46,940 nt of DNA from Salegentibacter sp. (GCA_024635795.1 JAGXIH010000018.1:1-46940), one strand, 5' to 3'; counted from the stretch's first letter, positions 7,781 to 17,441 are shown. The notes: generated by a model not told the origin, from the letters alone. Numbers and translations: made by a program.

Positions 7781-8140
7781 TTAGAATTTAAGGTAGAACC
7801 AGGCCCACCAAATTAAAAAAAACTGAAGAGGAATTCTTAGCCATAAAGCCCATTTAGGGATTCCAGCACCTGCTTTGGTAGAGCTAAGCATATAAAAATG
7901 AACGCTTAGGAATATTATCAACATTAAAATCAGGCCATAAACAGCAAAATCTTTTGTTGCCGGGAAAAAGAGCCCGAGGCCCAGTAATATTTCGGCAAGC
8001 CCGCTTAAGTACACGAGTAATTTATGCTTTGGAAGGTAACGGGGCATTATTCGCAGGTACATTTTTGTTTTGAGGAAATGTAAAATGCCGGCGAAAATAT
8101 ACATTAGGGCCATTGCGTACAAATGCCAGGGATAGCTCAT
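7781..8140 (-). CDS. DoxX-like small membrane protein
   Basis: 119 residues from the ATG at 8140 (MSYPWHLYAMALMYIFAG). An ATG at 8188 would add a 16-residue non-membrane leader and is less likely, because the first membrane segment starts directly after MSYPW. Four hydrophobic segments are visible, with the loop KMYLRIMPRYLPKHK and GLAEILLGLGLFFPATKDFA typical of the DoxX/MauE-like fold. The function is unknown. It is coupled to the AlkB-like gene downstream. Confidence 0.8.
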   Translation of the reverse strand: MSYPWHLYAMALMYIFAGILHFLKTKMYLRIMPRYLPKHKLLVYLSGLAEILLGLGLFFPATKDFAVYGLILMLIIFLSVHFYMLSSTKAGAGIPKWALWLRIPLQFFLIWWAWFYLKF

Positions 8141-8283
8141 AGATAGATTTTGATTATGTATAAAACTAAGAGGCTGGAAAGAAAACAAATAAATTTTAAG
8201 TTAGTTTTAACAACTGTATTGGAATTTAGGGATAAAACACTTAATTTCCCGCCGCCTTAAAAAGACTAACCAAACCTACTATT

Positions 8284-10485
8284 TTGAGAAAAAGCCTTCT
8301 TTTGCTTGTACTTTTCTGTGCCAGCCTGGTTTTTGCCTACGCCCAGGAACAAAAAGTAATGACACAGGACAGCCTGGAAAAGCTTCTTAGGCAAACCGAG
8401 GGTTTTCTTAATAAATACAGTTATCAGGAAGGTATTGATCAGGCGATAAAGCTTATGGATGCCTCTAAAATTTTTGGTAGCGATTATTATCGTTATCACG
8501 CGCATAATTTCCTCGGCCGTGCTTATACCGAACTTGATGATACGATTAGGGCAAAGAAAAATTATGAATATGCCCTGGATTTCGCTCAAAAAACCGAAAA
8601 TGATACCCTGATTCTCTGGGCCTATAATAACCTTGGAAATATATATTCTGATAACCCCAAAACTGTAGAGAGGGGGATAGAGATGTATGAAGAAGTTATT
8701 CTCCTTGCCGAGGAAGCGGAATTGCCTCAAGAAGGACTGGCTCCAAAGATAAATGTCGCCTGGACCTACCTTGATCTGGAGAAACCTCACAAGGCTTATC
8801 CTTATTTAAAGGAATCTGTGGAGATGTTAAAGGACGAAGAAGGTAATTATGTGCGTTCGCAGTTGTATATGTTACTGGGGCGATATAACCGGGCCATTTC
8901 TGAACCGGACTCTGCAGAGGTTTATTTTGCTGAAGCCTTAAAACTTGCAGAAGAAGATTCATTATTATTACCGGCTTCAGAAATAGCCAAAGAATACGCC
9001 GCCTTGCTTTTTGAGGAAGAGCGATATCGGGAGGCTTATTTAAACCTTTCCAGGCATGAAGAATATAAATCGGCAATTTTTGAAAAGGAAAAGCTAGAAC
9101 AGATTGAGGCTGCAAACGCCAGATTTGATGTAAGCGAATACCAGAAAAACCTTGAACTGGCCAAAAAAGAGCAGGTTTTTCATGAACAAATTATCAGCAA
9201 GTCAAACGAGAAGGTCATGGTAATGGTGATCTCCTCATTTGTGTTAATGCTTATCCTTTTAATTCTGAATAAGATCAACCAGGACAGGAAACGACTTATT
9301 AATGAACTGCGGACAAAAAACCGGCAGTTACAGGAGGCCAAAGAAAATGCCGAAAGACTTACCAGACTTAAAACCCAGTTTTTTTCTACCGTAAGCCACG
9401 AGTTAAGAACTCCGCTTTACGGGGTGGTAGGGATCACCTCATTGTTACTGGAAGAAAAAGGGCTGAAAAAACATCATAATGATATTAAATCCCTGAAATT
9501 TTCAGCAGATTATCTCCTCGCCCTTATTAATGATGTGCTGCAGATGAACAAAATGGAATCTAACCTGATTTCTCTGGAGCATGTTAATTTTAGTCTGGAG
9601 GAGTTGATGTTAAGCATCGTGAACAGTTTTGAATTTACCCGACTTCAAAATCATAATAAAATACATTTCGAGATTGATGAGAAGATCCCAAACACCTTAA
9701 AAGGAGATCCGGTGAGATTATCTCAAATCCTGATGAACCTGGTAGGGAATGCAATGAAATTTACCGAAAGAGGAGATATTTATATTTCGGCCTGGCTGGA
9801 AGACTTTCAAGATGATAAGGCAGAGATCTGTTTTGAGGTTAAGGATAATGGAATTGGTATTCCGCCGAGCAAGCAAAAAATCATTTTTGAAGAATTTGCC
9901 CAATTAAAAAGCTCTAATTACAATTACCAGGGTACCGGGCTCGGCCTGCCTATAGTGAATAAGTTACTTAAACTATTTGGGTCAAAAATTAATTTGGAGA
10001 GTGGAGAGGGTAAAGGTTCAGTCTTTAGTTTTATCATTTCATTTGAGGTAGGTTCGGCTAAAAACACTGAGACCAGACAATCAGAGATAATAGCAAAGGA
10101 TTTTGATGGACATAAAAATGTACTCATCGTTGATGATAACCGAATAAACCAGGTCGTGACCCAGCGTATTCTTGAAAAGAAAAATTTCACCTGTGAGGTT
10201 ACAACTAGTGGGGAGGAAGCTATTAAAAAAATCAGGGACCACTCTTACAATCTGGTGCTTATGGATATTAACATGCCCGGAATTAGTGGATTGGAAGCTA
10301 CAAGAAGAATCCGTGAATTTGATAAAGAAGTACCCATCTTAGCCCTTACCGCAGTAGAAATCGAAGAGATAAGGAACAAAATCTTTGAAGCCGGGATGAA
10401 TGATATTATTGTTAAACCTTACGATGTACAGCAGTTCTATCAGATCGTTTACCGGAATCTTAGGGTAGAGATGGTAAAAGAATGA
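8284..10485 (+). CDS. Hybrid sensor histidine kinase with TPR sensor region
   Basis: 733 residues, starting at TTG (8284). The next in-frame ATG (8359) would remove the obvious signal peptide RKSLLLLVLFCASLVFAYA, so TTG is chosen. Order: signal peptide, TPR repeats (about 40-260), a helix, one membrane segment (311-331), coiled coil, HisKA with SHELRTPLYGVVG (phospho-His372), HATPase with LMNLVGNAMKFTERGD, VKDNGIGIP and GTGLGLP, and a C-terminal receiver domain with VDDNRIN, phospho-Asp661 in LMDINMPG, and VKPYD. The TPR part should lie in the periplasm. There is no DNA-binding output domain and no neighbouring response regulator, so the phosphate target is elsewhere. Confidence 0.93.
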   Translation: MRKSLLLLVLFCASLVFAYAQEQKVMTQDSLEKLLRQTEGFLNKYSYQEGIDQAIKLMDASKIFGSDYYRYHAHNFLGRAYTELDDTIRAKKNYEYALDFAQKTENDTLILWAYNNLGNIYSDNPKTVERGIEMYEEVILLAEEAELPQEGLAPKINVAWTYLDLEKPHKAYPYLKESVEMLKDEEGNYVRSQLYMLLGRYNRAISEPDSAEVYFAEALKLAEEDSLLLPASEIAKEYAALLFEEERYREAYLNLSRHEEYKSAIFEKEKLEQIEAANARFDVSEYQKNLELAKKEQVFHEQIISKSNEKVMVMVISSFVLMLILLILNKINQDRKRLINELRTKNRQLQEAKENAERLTRLKTQFFSTVSHELRTPLYGVVGITSLLLEEKGLKKHHNDIKSLKFSADYLLALINDVLQMNKMESNLISLEHVNFSLEELMLSIVNSFEFTRLQNHNKIHFEIDEKIPNTLKGDPVRLSQILMNLVGNAMKFTERGDIYISAWLEDFQDDKAEICFEVKDNGIGIPPSKQKIIFEEFAQLKSSNYNYQGTGLGLPIVNKLLKLFGSKINLESGEGKGSVFSFIISFEVGSAKNTETRQSEIIAKDFDGHKNVLIVDDNRINQVVTQRILEKKNFTCEVTTSGEEAIKKIRDHSYNLVLMDINMPGISGLEATRRIREFDKEVPILALTAVEIEEIRNKIFEAGMNDIIVKPYDVQQFYQIVYRNLRVEMVKE

Positions 10486-10514
10486 AACCCTTAAAATCTT
10501 TATCGATATATAAA

Positions 10515-10545
10515 AAAACAGGCTGTCTTTCGGACAGCCTGTTTT
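10515..10545 (+). terminator. Bidirectional terminator between the sensor kinase and htpG
   Basis: The perfect 13-base stem AAAACAGGCTGTC/GACAGCCTGTTTT has a TTTCG loop. The T-run at the right arm serves the kinase, and the A-run on the left serves htpG read from the other strand. Confidence 0.85.
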
Positions 10546-10569
10546 GTATTAGAGAAGTTCTGAAAATTC

Positions 10570-12459
10570 CTATTTTACCATATCAAAACTGCGTTTGATG
10601 AAGGCAGTAAGCTCTTCTCCTTTTAACAGGTTTTGAGATAGTCTTGCCAAATCCAGGGATTGTTTGATTAATCGCTCCTGTTTCTTGACTGTTTTAGTGT
10701 TAAGGATCTCTGAGATAAGTGGGTGATTGGTGTTAACCACCAGATTGTACATCTCTGGCATATTGCCCATTCCAAACATTCCGCCGCCACCGGTTTGTTG
10801 CATTTCCTTCATTCTTCTCATAAATTCAGGCTGAGTGATGATAAGAGGAGCCGCATCGCTGTCCATAGCTTCTAACTGAACGGTATATTTCTCTTTTGGA
10901 ACTACGCTTTCAAAATCGGTTTTAAGTTTTTCTTTTTCTTCATCTGAAAGTTTTGAGATCTTTTCTTCATCTTTTTTGATGAGGTTATCTACGTTATCGG
11001 CATCAACCCGTACAAACGAGATCTTTTCTTTTTCGCTTTCAAGTTTCTGAAGCAAGTGAGGAACAATTGGTGAATCCAGTAATAATACCTCGTAACCCTT
11101 TGCCTTAGCAGCCTCAATGTAGCTGTGTTGAGAATCCTGGTTGGAAGCATAAAGGATAACCATATTCCCATCTTTATCGGTTTGGTTGTCTTTTATTTTC
11201 TCCGCTAACTCCTCATAGGTAAGGTACTTGTCATCTACTGTTGGATAAAGAGCGAATTTCTGCGCTTTTTCAAAGAACTTATCTTCGGAAAGCATTCCGT
11301 ATTCGATCACGATCTTAATATCATTCCATTTCTTTTCAAAATCTTCACGATTATTGTTGAAAAGGGATTTCAGCTTATCGGCTACTTTTCTGGAGATATA
11401 GCTGGCGATCTTTTTCACATTGCTATCGGCCTGCAGATATGAACGCGATACGTTTAAAGGAATATCCGGTGAATCGATAACTCCACGAAGCATCGTTAAA
11501 AATTCGGGAACGATACCTTCAACATTATCGGTTACGAAAACCTGGTTTTGATACAACTGGATCTTGTCCCTTTGGATTTCCATATTCCCGGTTAATTTCG
11601 GGAAATAAAGGATTCCGGTAAGATTAAAAGGATAATCCACGTTCAGGTGGATGTGAAATAAAGGTTCTTCGAACTGCATTGGATACAATTCGCGATAGAA
11701 TTCTTTATAATCTTTGTCTTCCAGCTCGTTAGGCTGCTTGGTCCAGGCCGGATTAGGATTGTTGATAATATCATCAACGGTTTTGGTTTCCGGTTTAGCG
11801 TCTTCCGGAGCATCTTCAGGAAGAGGTAAAGTTTCTTCTCTTGTCCCAAACTTAATCGGGATAGGCATAAACTTGTTGTATTTGCTTAGCAGCTCCCGAA
11901 TGCGGGCTTCTTCCAAAAACTCCTTGTCATCTTCATTGATATGAAGAATAATCTCTGTTCCATGCTCTTTTTTGTCGGCGTCTTCAAGAGTGAATTCCGT
12001 AGTACCCTCACAAACCCAATGGGCTGCAGATTCATCTTTATAAGATTTAGTGAGGATTTCCACCTTATTGGCCACCATAAAAGCCGAGTAGAAACCAAGG
12101 CCAAAATGTCCAATAATTCCACTGTCTTTAGCAGAATCCTTATATTTTTCAAGAAATTCCTCGGCACCAGAGAAAGCTACTTCGTTGATGTATTTCTCAA
12201 CTTCCTCTTTGGTCATACCCACTCCCTGGTCAATAACATGTAAGGTTTTGTTTTCCTTATCGATCTTCACTTCAATTCTGGGGTTGCCATATTCTACTCC
12301 CCCGGCTTCACCAATAGCGGTAAGGTGCTTTAATTTCAGGGTCGCGTCAGTCGCGTTGGAGATGAGTTCTCGTAAAAAGATCTCGTGGTCGCTGTAAAGG
12401 AATTTCTTTATCAGCGGAAAAATATTCTCAACAGATACATTAATGTTTCCGGTTGCCAT
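10570..12459 (-). CDS. htpG: Hsp90-family molecular chaperone HtpG
   Basis: 629 residues, full length for bacterial Hsp90. The N-terminal GHKL ATPase is visible as FLRELISNATDAT, DQGVGM and GIIGHFGLGFYSAF. The middle domain has RGVIDSPDIPLNVSRSYLQ with the catalytic Arg region. A C-terminal dimerisation region follows, with a Gly/Met-rich segment TGGGGMFGMGNMPEM in a loop. It is an ATP-dependent chaperone of the cytosol, active under heat and oxidative stress. It is monocistronic. On its strand a TTTG/TTGACT-like element lies about 45 bases upstream, and two tandem hairpins precede that (12524-12589). Confidence 0.97.
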   Translation of the reverse strand: MATGNINVSVENIFPLIKKFLYSDHEIFLRELISNATDATLKLKHLTAIGEAGGVEYGNPRIEVKIDKENKTLHVIDQGVGMTKEEVEKYINEVAFSGAEEFLEKYKDSAKDSGIIGHFGLGFYSAFMVANKVEILTKSYKDESAAHWVCEGTTEFTLEDADKKEHGTEIILHINEDDKEFLEEARIRELLSKYNKFMPIPIKFGTREETLPLPEDAPEDAKPETKTVDDIINNPNPAWTKQPNELEDKDYKEFYRELYPMQFEEPLFHIHLNVDYPFNLTGILYFPKLTGNMEIQRDKIQLYQNQVFVTDNVEGIVPEFLTMLRGVIDSPDIPLNVSRSYLQADSNVKKIASYISRKVADKLKSLFNNNREDFEKKWNDIKIVIEYGMLSEDKFFEKAQKFALYPTVDDKYLTYEELAEKIKDNQTDKDGNMVILYASNQDSQHSYIEAAKAKGYEVLLLDSPIVPHLLQKLESEKEKISFVRVDADNVDNLIKKDEEKISKLSDEEKEKLKTDFESVVPKEKYTVQLEAMDSDAAPLIITQPEFMRRMKEMQQTGGGGMFGMGNMPEMYNLVVNTNHPLISEILNTKTVKKQERLIKQSLDLARLSQNLLKGEELTAFIKRSFDMVK

Positions 12460-12523
12460 ATATACTTATAATTTAAATTAATCTTGTTTGGTCTTCACTA
12501 GTCAAAAAAAATACCATTAACAC

Positions 12524-12546
12524 TCCGCTGACAAACTGACAGCGGA
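12524..12546. repeat. Inverted repeat upstream of htpG (first of a pair)
   Basis: TCCGCTG and CAGCGGA form a perfect 7-base inverted repeat around ACAAACTGA. The spacer shares ACAAACTG closely with the second inverted repeat at 12559-12589 (AACAAACTG). Confidence 0.5.
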
Positions 12547-12558
12547 TTTGTAATTCAA

Positions 12559-12589
12559 AGCAGCATTTTTCGTCTAACAAACTGCTGCT
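12559..12589. repeat. Inverted repeat upstream of htpG (second of a pair)
   Basis: AGCAGCA and TGCTGCT are perfect inverted repeats with a 17-base spacer ending in AACAAAC. Together with 12524-12546 it forms two tandem hairpins in the 220-base divergent region between htpG and the TetR-type gene. The role is unknown. Confidence 0.45.
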
Positions 12590-12617
12590 AATAATTCTAC
12601 GGAATAATTAACAAACA

Positions 12618-12653
12618 TTTTGTTTAATATTATGTTTTTAAGATTAAACAAAA
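12618..12653. promoter_or_regulatory. Probable operator of the TetR-type regulator
   Basis: TTTTGTTTAAT (12618-12628) and ATTAAACAAAA (12643-12653) are perfect 11-base inverted repeats separated by 14 bases. An overlapping shorter palindrome AAACA-TTT-TGTTT lies at 12613-12625, giving three AAACA half-sites. The right arm ends 2 bases before the -7 box, so a bound dimer would block RNA polymerase. Autoregulation is inferred from position, as is usual for TetR proteins. Confidence 0.6.
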
Positions 12654-12655
12654 CT

Positions 12656-12663
12656 TATCTTTG
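12656..12663 (+). promoter_or_regulatory. Promoter -7 box TATCTTTG for the TetR-AarF operon
   Basis: Perfect TAnnTTTG match, 16 bases before the ATG at 12680 and adjacent to the inverted repeat 12618-12653. Confidence 0.6.
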
Positions 12664-12679
12664 AAAAAGAAAATTTGCT

Positions 12680-13351
12680 ATGAGTACAACAAAGAAAAAT
12701 ACCACCACAAAAAAGAGCTTAACCAGCGACAAGCTTATTGCTCTTTATATGGATTATGTCCTTGAAAATGAAAAAACACCAAAAAGTGTTTACAAGTTTT
12801 GCAAGGACAATAAGCTAAAGGAAGATGAATTCTATAATTTCTTCGGAAGTTTTGAAAGTCTTCAAAAAGGAATCTGGGAGCGGTTTTTTGAGCATACTCT
12901 AAAGGTGCTTGAAACTAGCCCGGAATATCAGGATTTCACCAATCGTGAAAAAATGCTCACCTTTTATTATACCTTTTTCGAGATACTCTCGGCAAACCGT
13001 AGTTTTGTCTTATTTAGCCTAAGACAGTATGAAAGCAAGCTGAAGAACCTGGAGCAACTAAAAGGACTGAGAAAACAAGTGAAGTATTTTGCTCAGGAAT
13101 TAATCAAGGAGGAGAACGAGACAAAAAACTTAAAGGTCCTTAAGCAATCAGAAGCTATCTTTTCTGAAGCCGCCTGGATTCAATTGATGTTTTTACTGAA
13201 TTTCTGGATGGACGATAATTCGGCTAAATTCGAAAGTACCGATGTGGCCATAGAAAAATCTGTGAATACCGTTTTTGATGTTTTCGATAACACCCCTTTG
13301 GAACGGGTTATAGATTTTGGAAAATTCCTTTGGAAAGAAAAGATGGCCTAA
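12680..13351 (+). CDS. TetR-type transcriptional regulator
   Basis: 223 residues. A Lys/Thr-rich leader (about 1-15) precedes a divergent TetR DNA-binding domain: helix SDKLIALYMDYVLENE, then the helix-turn-helix around KSVYKFCKDNKLKEDEFYNFF and the typical exit FGSFESLQKGIWERF. The remaining all-helical part (about 75-220) is the ligand/dimer domain of the TetR C-terminal type. The stop codon is immediately followed by the ATG of the AarF-like kinase gene, so the two are translationally coupled. A perfect inverted repeat upstream (12618-12653) is a good candidate for its own binding site. Confidence 0.82.
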   Translation: MSTTKKNTTTKKSLTSDKLIALYMDYVLENEKTPKSVYKFCKDNKLKEDEFYNFFGSFESLQKGIWERFFEHTLKVLETSPEYQDFTNREKMLTFYYTFFEILSANRSFVLFSLRQYESKLKNLEQLKGLRKQVKYFAQELIKEENETKNLKVLKQSEAIFSEAAWIQLMFLLNFWMDDNSAKFESTDVAIEKSVNTVFDVFDNTPLERVIDFGKFLWKEKMA

Positions 13352-14662
13352 ATGAAGACAATAGATAAAATACCGACAGGCAAGCTGGGCCGAACTTCAA
13401 AAATGATGACAACCGGCGTAAAGGTTGGCGGCAACTACCTGAAATACTACGGGAAAAAGGCCTTTAATTCTGAACTTACCCGCGAGGAATTGGATCAAAG
13501 CAATGCCGACGATATATATGATGGTTTAAAAAGCCTGAAAGGTAGCGCTTTGAAAGTGGCTCAAATGCTTTCTATGGAAAAGAGCATGCTGCCGGGTGCC
13601 TATGTGGAGAAATTTAGCCTTGCACAGTTTAGTGTGCCACCGCTTTCGGCGCCTTTGGTGAGAAAAACCTTTAAAAAATACAACGGAAAATATCCTGAAG
13701 AACTCTATGATACTTTTACCAGCCAGAGCGTGAACGCCGCCAGTATTGGCCAGGTACACCGCGCAGAAAAAGATGGGAAAAAACTTGCTGTGAAAATTCA
13801 ATATCCGGGCGTGGCAGAAAGTATAAGTTCCGATCTCGCGATGGTTAAACCCATCGCAACAAGGATGTTCAACCTTCAGGGTAAAGATTCAGAAAAATAC
13901 TTTAAGGAGGTAGAAGGGAAGCTACTGGAAGAAACCGATTATTTGCTGGAAGTACGGCAAAGCAAGGAAATTTCTGAAGCCTGTATGCATATTCCTAATC
14001 TAAAATTCCCCAAATATTATGAGGAACTATCCAGCGAACGCATCATTACGATGGACTGGATGACCGGTGTTCACCTTAGTGAATGGGCAAAGACAAATGA
14101 TGACCAGGCTAAGGCAAACAAAGTTGGACAGGCGCTATGGGATTTTTATATGTACCAGATGCATAGCCTGAAAGCTGTGCATGCAGATCCGCATCCCGGG
14201 AACTTCCTCATCGATGAAGAAACTAAGCTTATCGCTATAGATTTTGGCTGTATCAAACAGGTGCCTGAAGAATTTTACGTGCCTTATTTTGAGCTTGCTA
14301 AAAAGGAAAATATCAATGATCCGGAATTCTTCAATGCCAAATTATTTGAACTGGAGATTCTTAAAAAAGATGATTCCCCCAGAGAGGTGGAATATTTTTC
14401 GGAGTTGTTCTATCAGATGCTGAATTTATTCACCAGCCCGTTTCATACTGAAACCTTTGATTTCGCCGAAGAATCTTTTTGGAGTTCTATCACCGAATTA
14501 AGCGAAAAATACAGTAAAGACACCGAATTAAGAAAAATGAACGGTAACCGGGGAAGCAAGCATTTTCTCTACATTAACCGTACATTCTTTGGGTTATACA
14601 ATTTGCTTCACGATTTGAAAGCAAAAGTTAAGATTAATAAGTTCCACGATTATTTATCATAA
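13352..14662 (+). CDS. AarF/UbiB (ABC1/ADCK) family atypical kinase
   Basis: 436 residues. The family marks are visible in order: the KxGQ-like helix as KGSALKVAQMLS, the Ala-rich nucleotide loop AASIGQVHRA, the ATP-binding Lys in LAVKIQYPG, the Glu in EETDYLLEVRQ, the catalytic loop HADPHPGNFLI and the metal-binding IDFGCIK. UbiB-type proteins are membrane-associated ATPases that support lipid-quinone synthesis. Here the quinone would be menaquinone, whose late genes lie about 24 kb downstream, but no direct link is shown. It follows the TetR-type gene with no spacer and ends with a terminator at 14692-14728. Confidence 0.9.
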   Translation: MKTIDKIPTGKLGRTSKMMTTGVKVGGNYLKYYGKKAFNSELTREELDQSNADDIYDGLKSLKGSALKVAQMLSMEKSMLPGAYVEKFSLAQFSVPPLSAPLVRKTFKKYNGKYPEELYDTFTSQSVNAASIGQVHRAEKDGKKLAVKIQYPGVAESISSDLAMVKPIATRMFNLQGKDSEKYFKEVEGKLLEETDYLLEVRQSKEISEACMHIPNLKFPKYYEELSSERIITMDWMTGVHLSEWAKTNDDQAKANKVGQALWDFYMYQMHSLKAVHADPHPGNFLIDEETKLIAIDFGCIKQVPEEFYVPYFELAKKENINDPEFFNAKLFELEILKKDDSPREVEYFSELFYQMLNLFTSPFHTETFDFAEESFWSSITELSEKYSKDTELRKMNGNRGSKHFLYINRTFFGLYNLLHDLKAKVKINKFHDYLS

Positions 14663-14691
14663 TTGTAGGTTTTATTTATTGGTTAGGTTGT

Positions 14692-14728
14692 AGAAAGCCT
14701 GATCGCAATTGGAGCGATCAGGCTTTCT
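14692..14728 (+). terminator. Terminator of the TetR-AarF operon
   Basis: AGAAAGCCTGATCGC and GCGATCAGGCTTTCT form a perfect 15-base stem with a 7-base loop. The T-run after it is weak. Confidence 0.7.
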
Positions 14729-14772
14729 TATTCTGAAGAAGTAAAACACCCCTGTTTTTAACTCCCGGGCAT

Positions 14773-14819
14773 AAAAAAGCTGCGAATTTTGCCAATTTGA
14801 AATCGGCGAAATTCGCAGC
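14773..14819 (-). terminator. Terminator of the S9 peptidase gene
   Basis: GCTGCGAATTTTGCC (14779-14793) pairs with GGCGAAATTCGCAGC (14805-14819) with one G-T pair. Read on the minus strand it ends in six T, 30 bases after the stop codon at 14849. Confidence 0.8.
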
Positions 14820-14848
14820 CTTAAAATTCAGTTTCTAATACTTCGGAA

Positions 14849-17304
14849 TTAGTCTTTCAGCATTTCCGATTTATTTTCAATGGTATTCTGGTCTTTATTC
14901 TTTACATATTTTTCCAACCATTGATCCTGTTCCCATAACACGTGCAAAACAGATTCTTTGGCACTATAGCCGTGGCTTTCTTTTGGTAACATTACCAGTC
15001 TTGCAGTTGCGCCCAATCCTTTCAGTGCATTGAAATACCGTTCACTTTGCATAGGGTAGGTACCCGAATTGTTATCTGCTTCCCCGTGAATAAGGAGTAG
15101 GGGAGTCTTCATTTTATCGGCGTGCATAAAGGGAGACATATTGTAATATACTTCCGGGGCTTCCCAGTAGTTCCTTTCCTCACTTTGGAACCGAAGGGAG
15201 TAAGAGTTCTATTATAAGCTCCACTGCGCGCAATTCCCGCAGCAAAGAGGTTTGAATGAGATAGTAGGTTGGCAGTCATAAAAGCTCCATAGCTGTGTCC
15301 ACCAACAGCAACACGCTCACGATCTATATATCCCAGATCATCTACCGCATCTATAGCCGCCTTGCCATTTGCTACCAACTGTTTTCTGAAAGTATCGTTG
15401 GGTTCTTCTTCTTCCTCCCCAACAATAGGGAAACTGGCATCATCCAGAACCACATATCCACGGTTTACCCAATAGATCGGAGAACCATAGTAAGGATAAG
15501 TGAAATCATTAGCATTGGAGGTATTCTGGGAAGCAGAATTTTTATCTTTAAATTCTCTTGGGTAAGCCCAAACGATCATAGGCAGTTTTTCCGGGTTTTC
15601 CTTGTCATAGCCGGCAGGAAGGTAAAGGGTGCCATTAAGCTCCAGGCCGTCTTCCCGTTCATAGGTTATCACCTCTTTACTAACATTTTCCAGGCTCTCA
15701 AACGGATTTTTAAAAGAGGTGATCTGGTTAAGATCTCCAGATTTCAGATCTCTAATATAGTAATTAGGGTATTCTGCTGAGGATTCAATCCTAACCAGGA
15801 TCTTACCATCTTCAATGTCCAGAGCTTCCACCAGGCTTTCTTTTTTATCGTTGTATTCAGATTGATAAAGACGCTCGGTCTCTCCGTTTTCCAGGTTGAT
15901 CTTATCGGCAAAAGGGAACTGGCCTTCTTCTGTATATCCTGCGCCCAGCAAAAATGCGTGTTCATCATCCAGTTTTAAAACATCCTGACCCCAATCATTT
16001 TTGGTAGTCACAAATCTTCCCGGATCGCTATAGCTGTCCTGGTAATTTCGGTTGAAAATCACTTCAGGTTCTTCCGAAGAATCAGCAGGATTGAAAACAT
16101 AAGTGCGGGTGTTTCTATTGTTCCACCAATAATCATTGGCAATAGCCAGATCATTTGTTCCCCAGGTGATCCCGCTGAAGCGGTCTTCGGTCTTTAAAAT
16201 GGATTTTCCTTCGCCCTTAAATGGAGCTTCTAATGTAAACACTTCATCTCGGAAATCCACTTCGTTTTCAGGGTCGCCTTCATCCAAAGCTTCTACATAT
16301 ATTAAGGTTGAAGGTTTGTCGTTGCGCCATTGTAAATTTCTTCTTCCGGTTTGAGTAGCCATAAATCCCTGCGGAAGGTCTTCCAGGAGAGGTTCATCAT
16401 TCACTTTGTTTACTAGGTTTCCCGCAGCATCATAAATAGTGGTTTCCGAAGGAAATCTATAATAAGGAACCAGATAGGAAAAAGGTTTTTTGATATGAGA
16501 AACCATTACATAGTCTCCGTTTGGAGAAAAATTAATGCTGTTATACATTCTGGCATCCATCCATTTCTGACTGCTGCCATCTAAGTTAACTTTTAGAAGT
16601 TCAGACCGGGCAAGTTGTTCGAAATTATATTCATCGTTTGGATTTTTTAAAAGATCCTGATAGGTACGGTTTTGAGCTTCTTTTCCATCGCTCACCGAAA
16701 CGGTAGGTCCTGTTGGAACTGCAGTTTCAGGATCGATTAGAGGTTTGCGATCCTCAGGCAGCATTTTTACCAAAATTGCTGAATTATCCCTGAACCAGCT
16801 AATTACATCCCGCATATTTGCGTTAAGATTAGCTTCGGTTAGTTTTTTTGCAGAAGCTGTTTCAAGATCGGCAAACCAGAGTTCCACGCCTTTATTGGTG
16901 GTATGAGTGAAGGCAATCTTGGATTCATCAGGCGACCAGGAAAAATTAGTGAGCCTTGGGGTTTCCGGTAAGCCTGAAATTTGTTGGGGTTCCTCCTTAT
17001 CGATAGCTTTTACTTCCAGATTATTGTAATAGGTAGCACGGCTATTGATGTTGGTTACAGGATTGATTCTTAATCCGCCCAGACGTAATTCTTCTTCGCT
17101 GAGTTCAGCGATAGACTTATACTGGTCCCGATATAGGAAGACCATCATTTCTCCTTTGCTATCAATAATAGTATTTGGTGCGAGAGGGACATCTACCAGT
17201 TCCAGGATTTCCTGCGGTGGTTTTTGGTAGGTAAGGTTTTCCTGTGCCTGGAGACTTCCCAGAACAAGGAAAAAACTAAAAATACTTAAAGTGATTTTTT
17301 TCAT
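14849..17304 (-). pseudogene. S9D-type (glutamyl endopeptidase-like) serine peptidase, frameshifted
   Basis: The intact protein would be about 817 residues. A signal peptide (MKKITLSIFSFFLVLGSLQA) is followed by a beta-propeller-like region with PPQEILELVDVP and GGLRINPVTNINSRATYYNN, marks seen in plant and bacterial S9D peptidases. The alpha/beta-hydrolase end has the nucleophile GGHSYGAFM. Just after LTPFG the frame is lost near 15188-15191: GGTTCC stands where GGTTTCC would keep the frame. The first frame then runs to a stop at 15109. The rest, with the catalytic Asp (HGEADNN) and His (ESHGYS), continues in another frame down to 14849. If real, the product lacks two of the three catalytic residues. 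A sequencing error is possible. Confidence 0.82.
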
Positions 17305-17441
17305 TGAATAATTTTTTGATAAATAAATAATTAAGCTGCCATAGAATAAGGATTATTAATCTTTGCTATCTTGCTCGTTCATATTTTATGAAATGCTTAA
17401 TTTTAATAATGATAGATTCTAAATATACTAAAGTTTAAATT

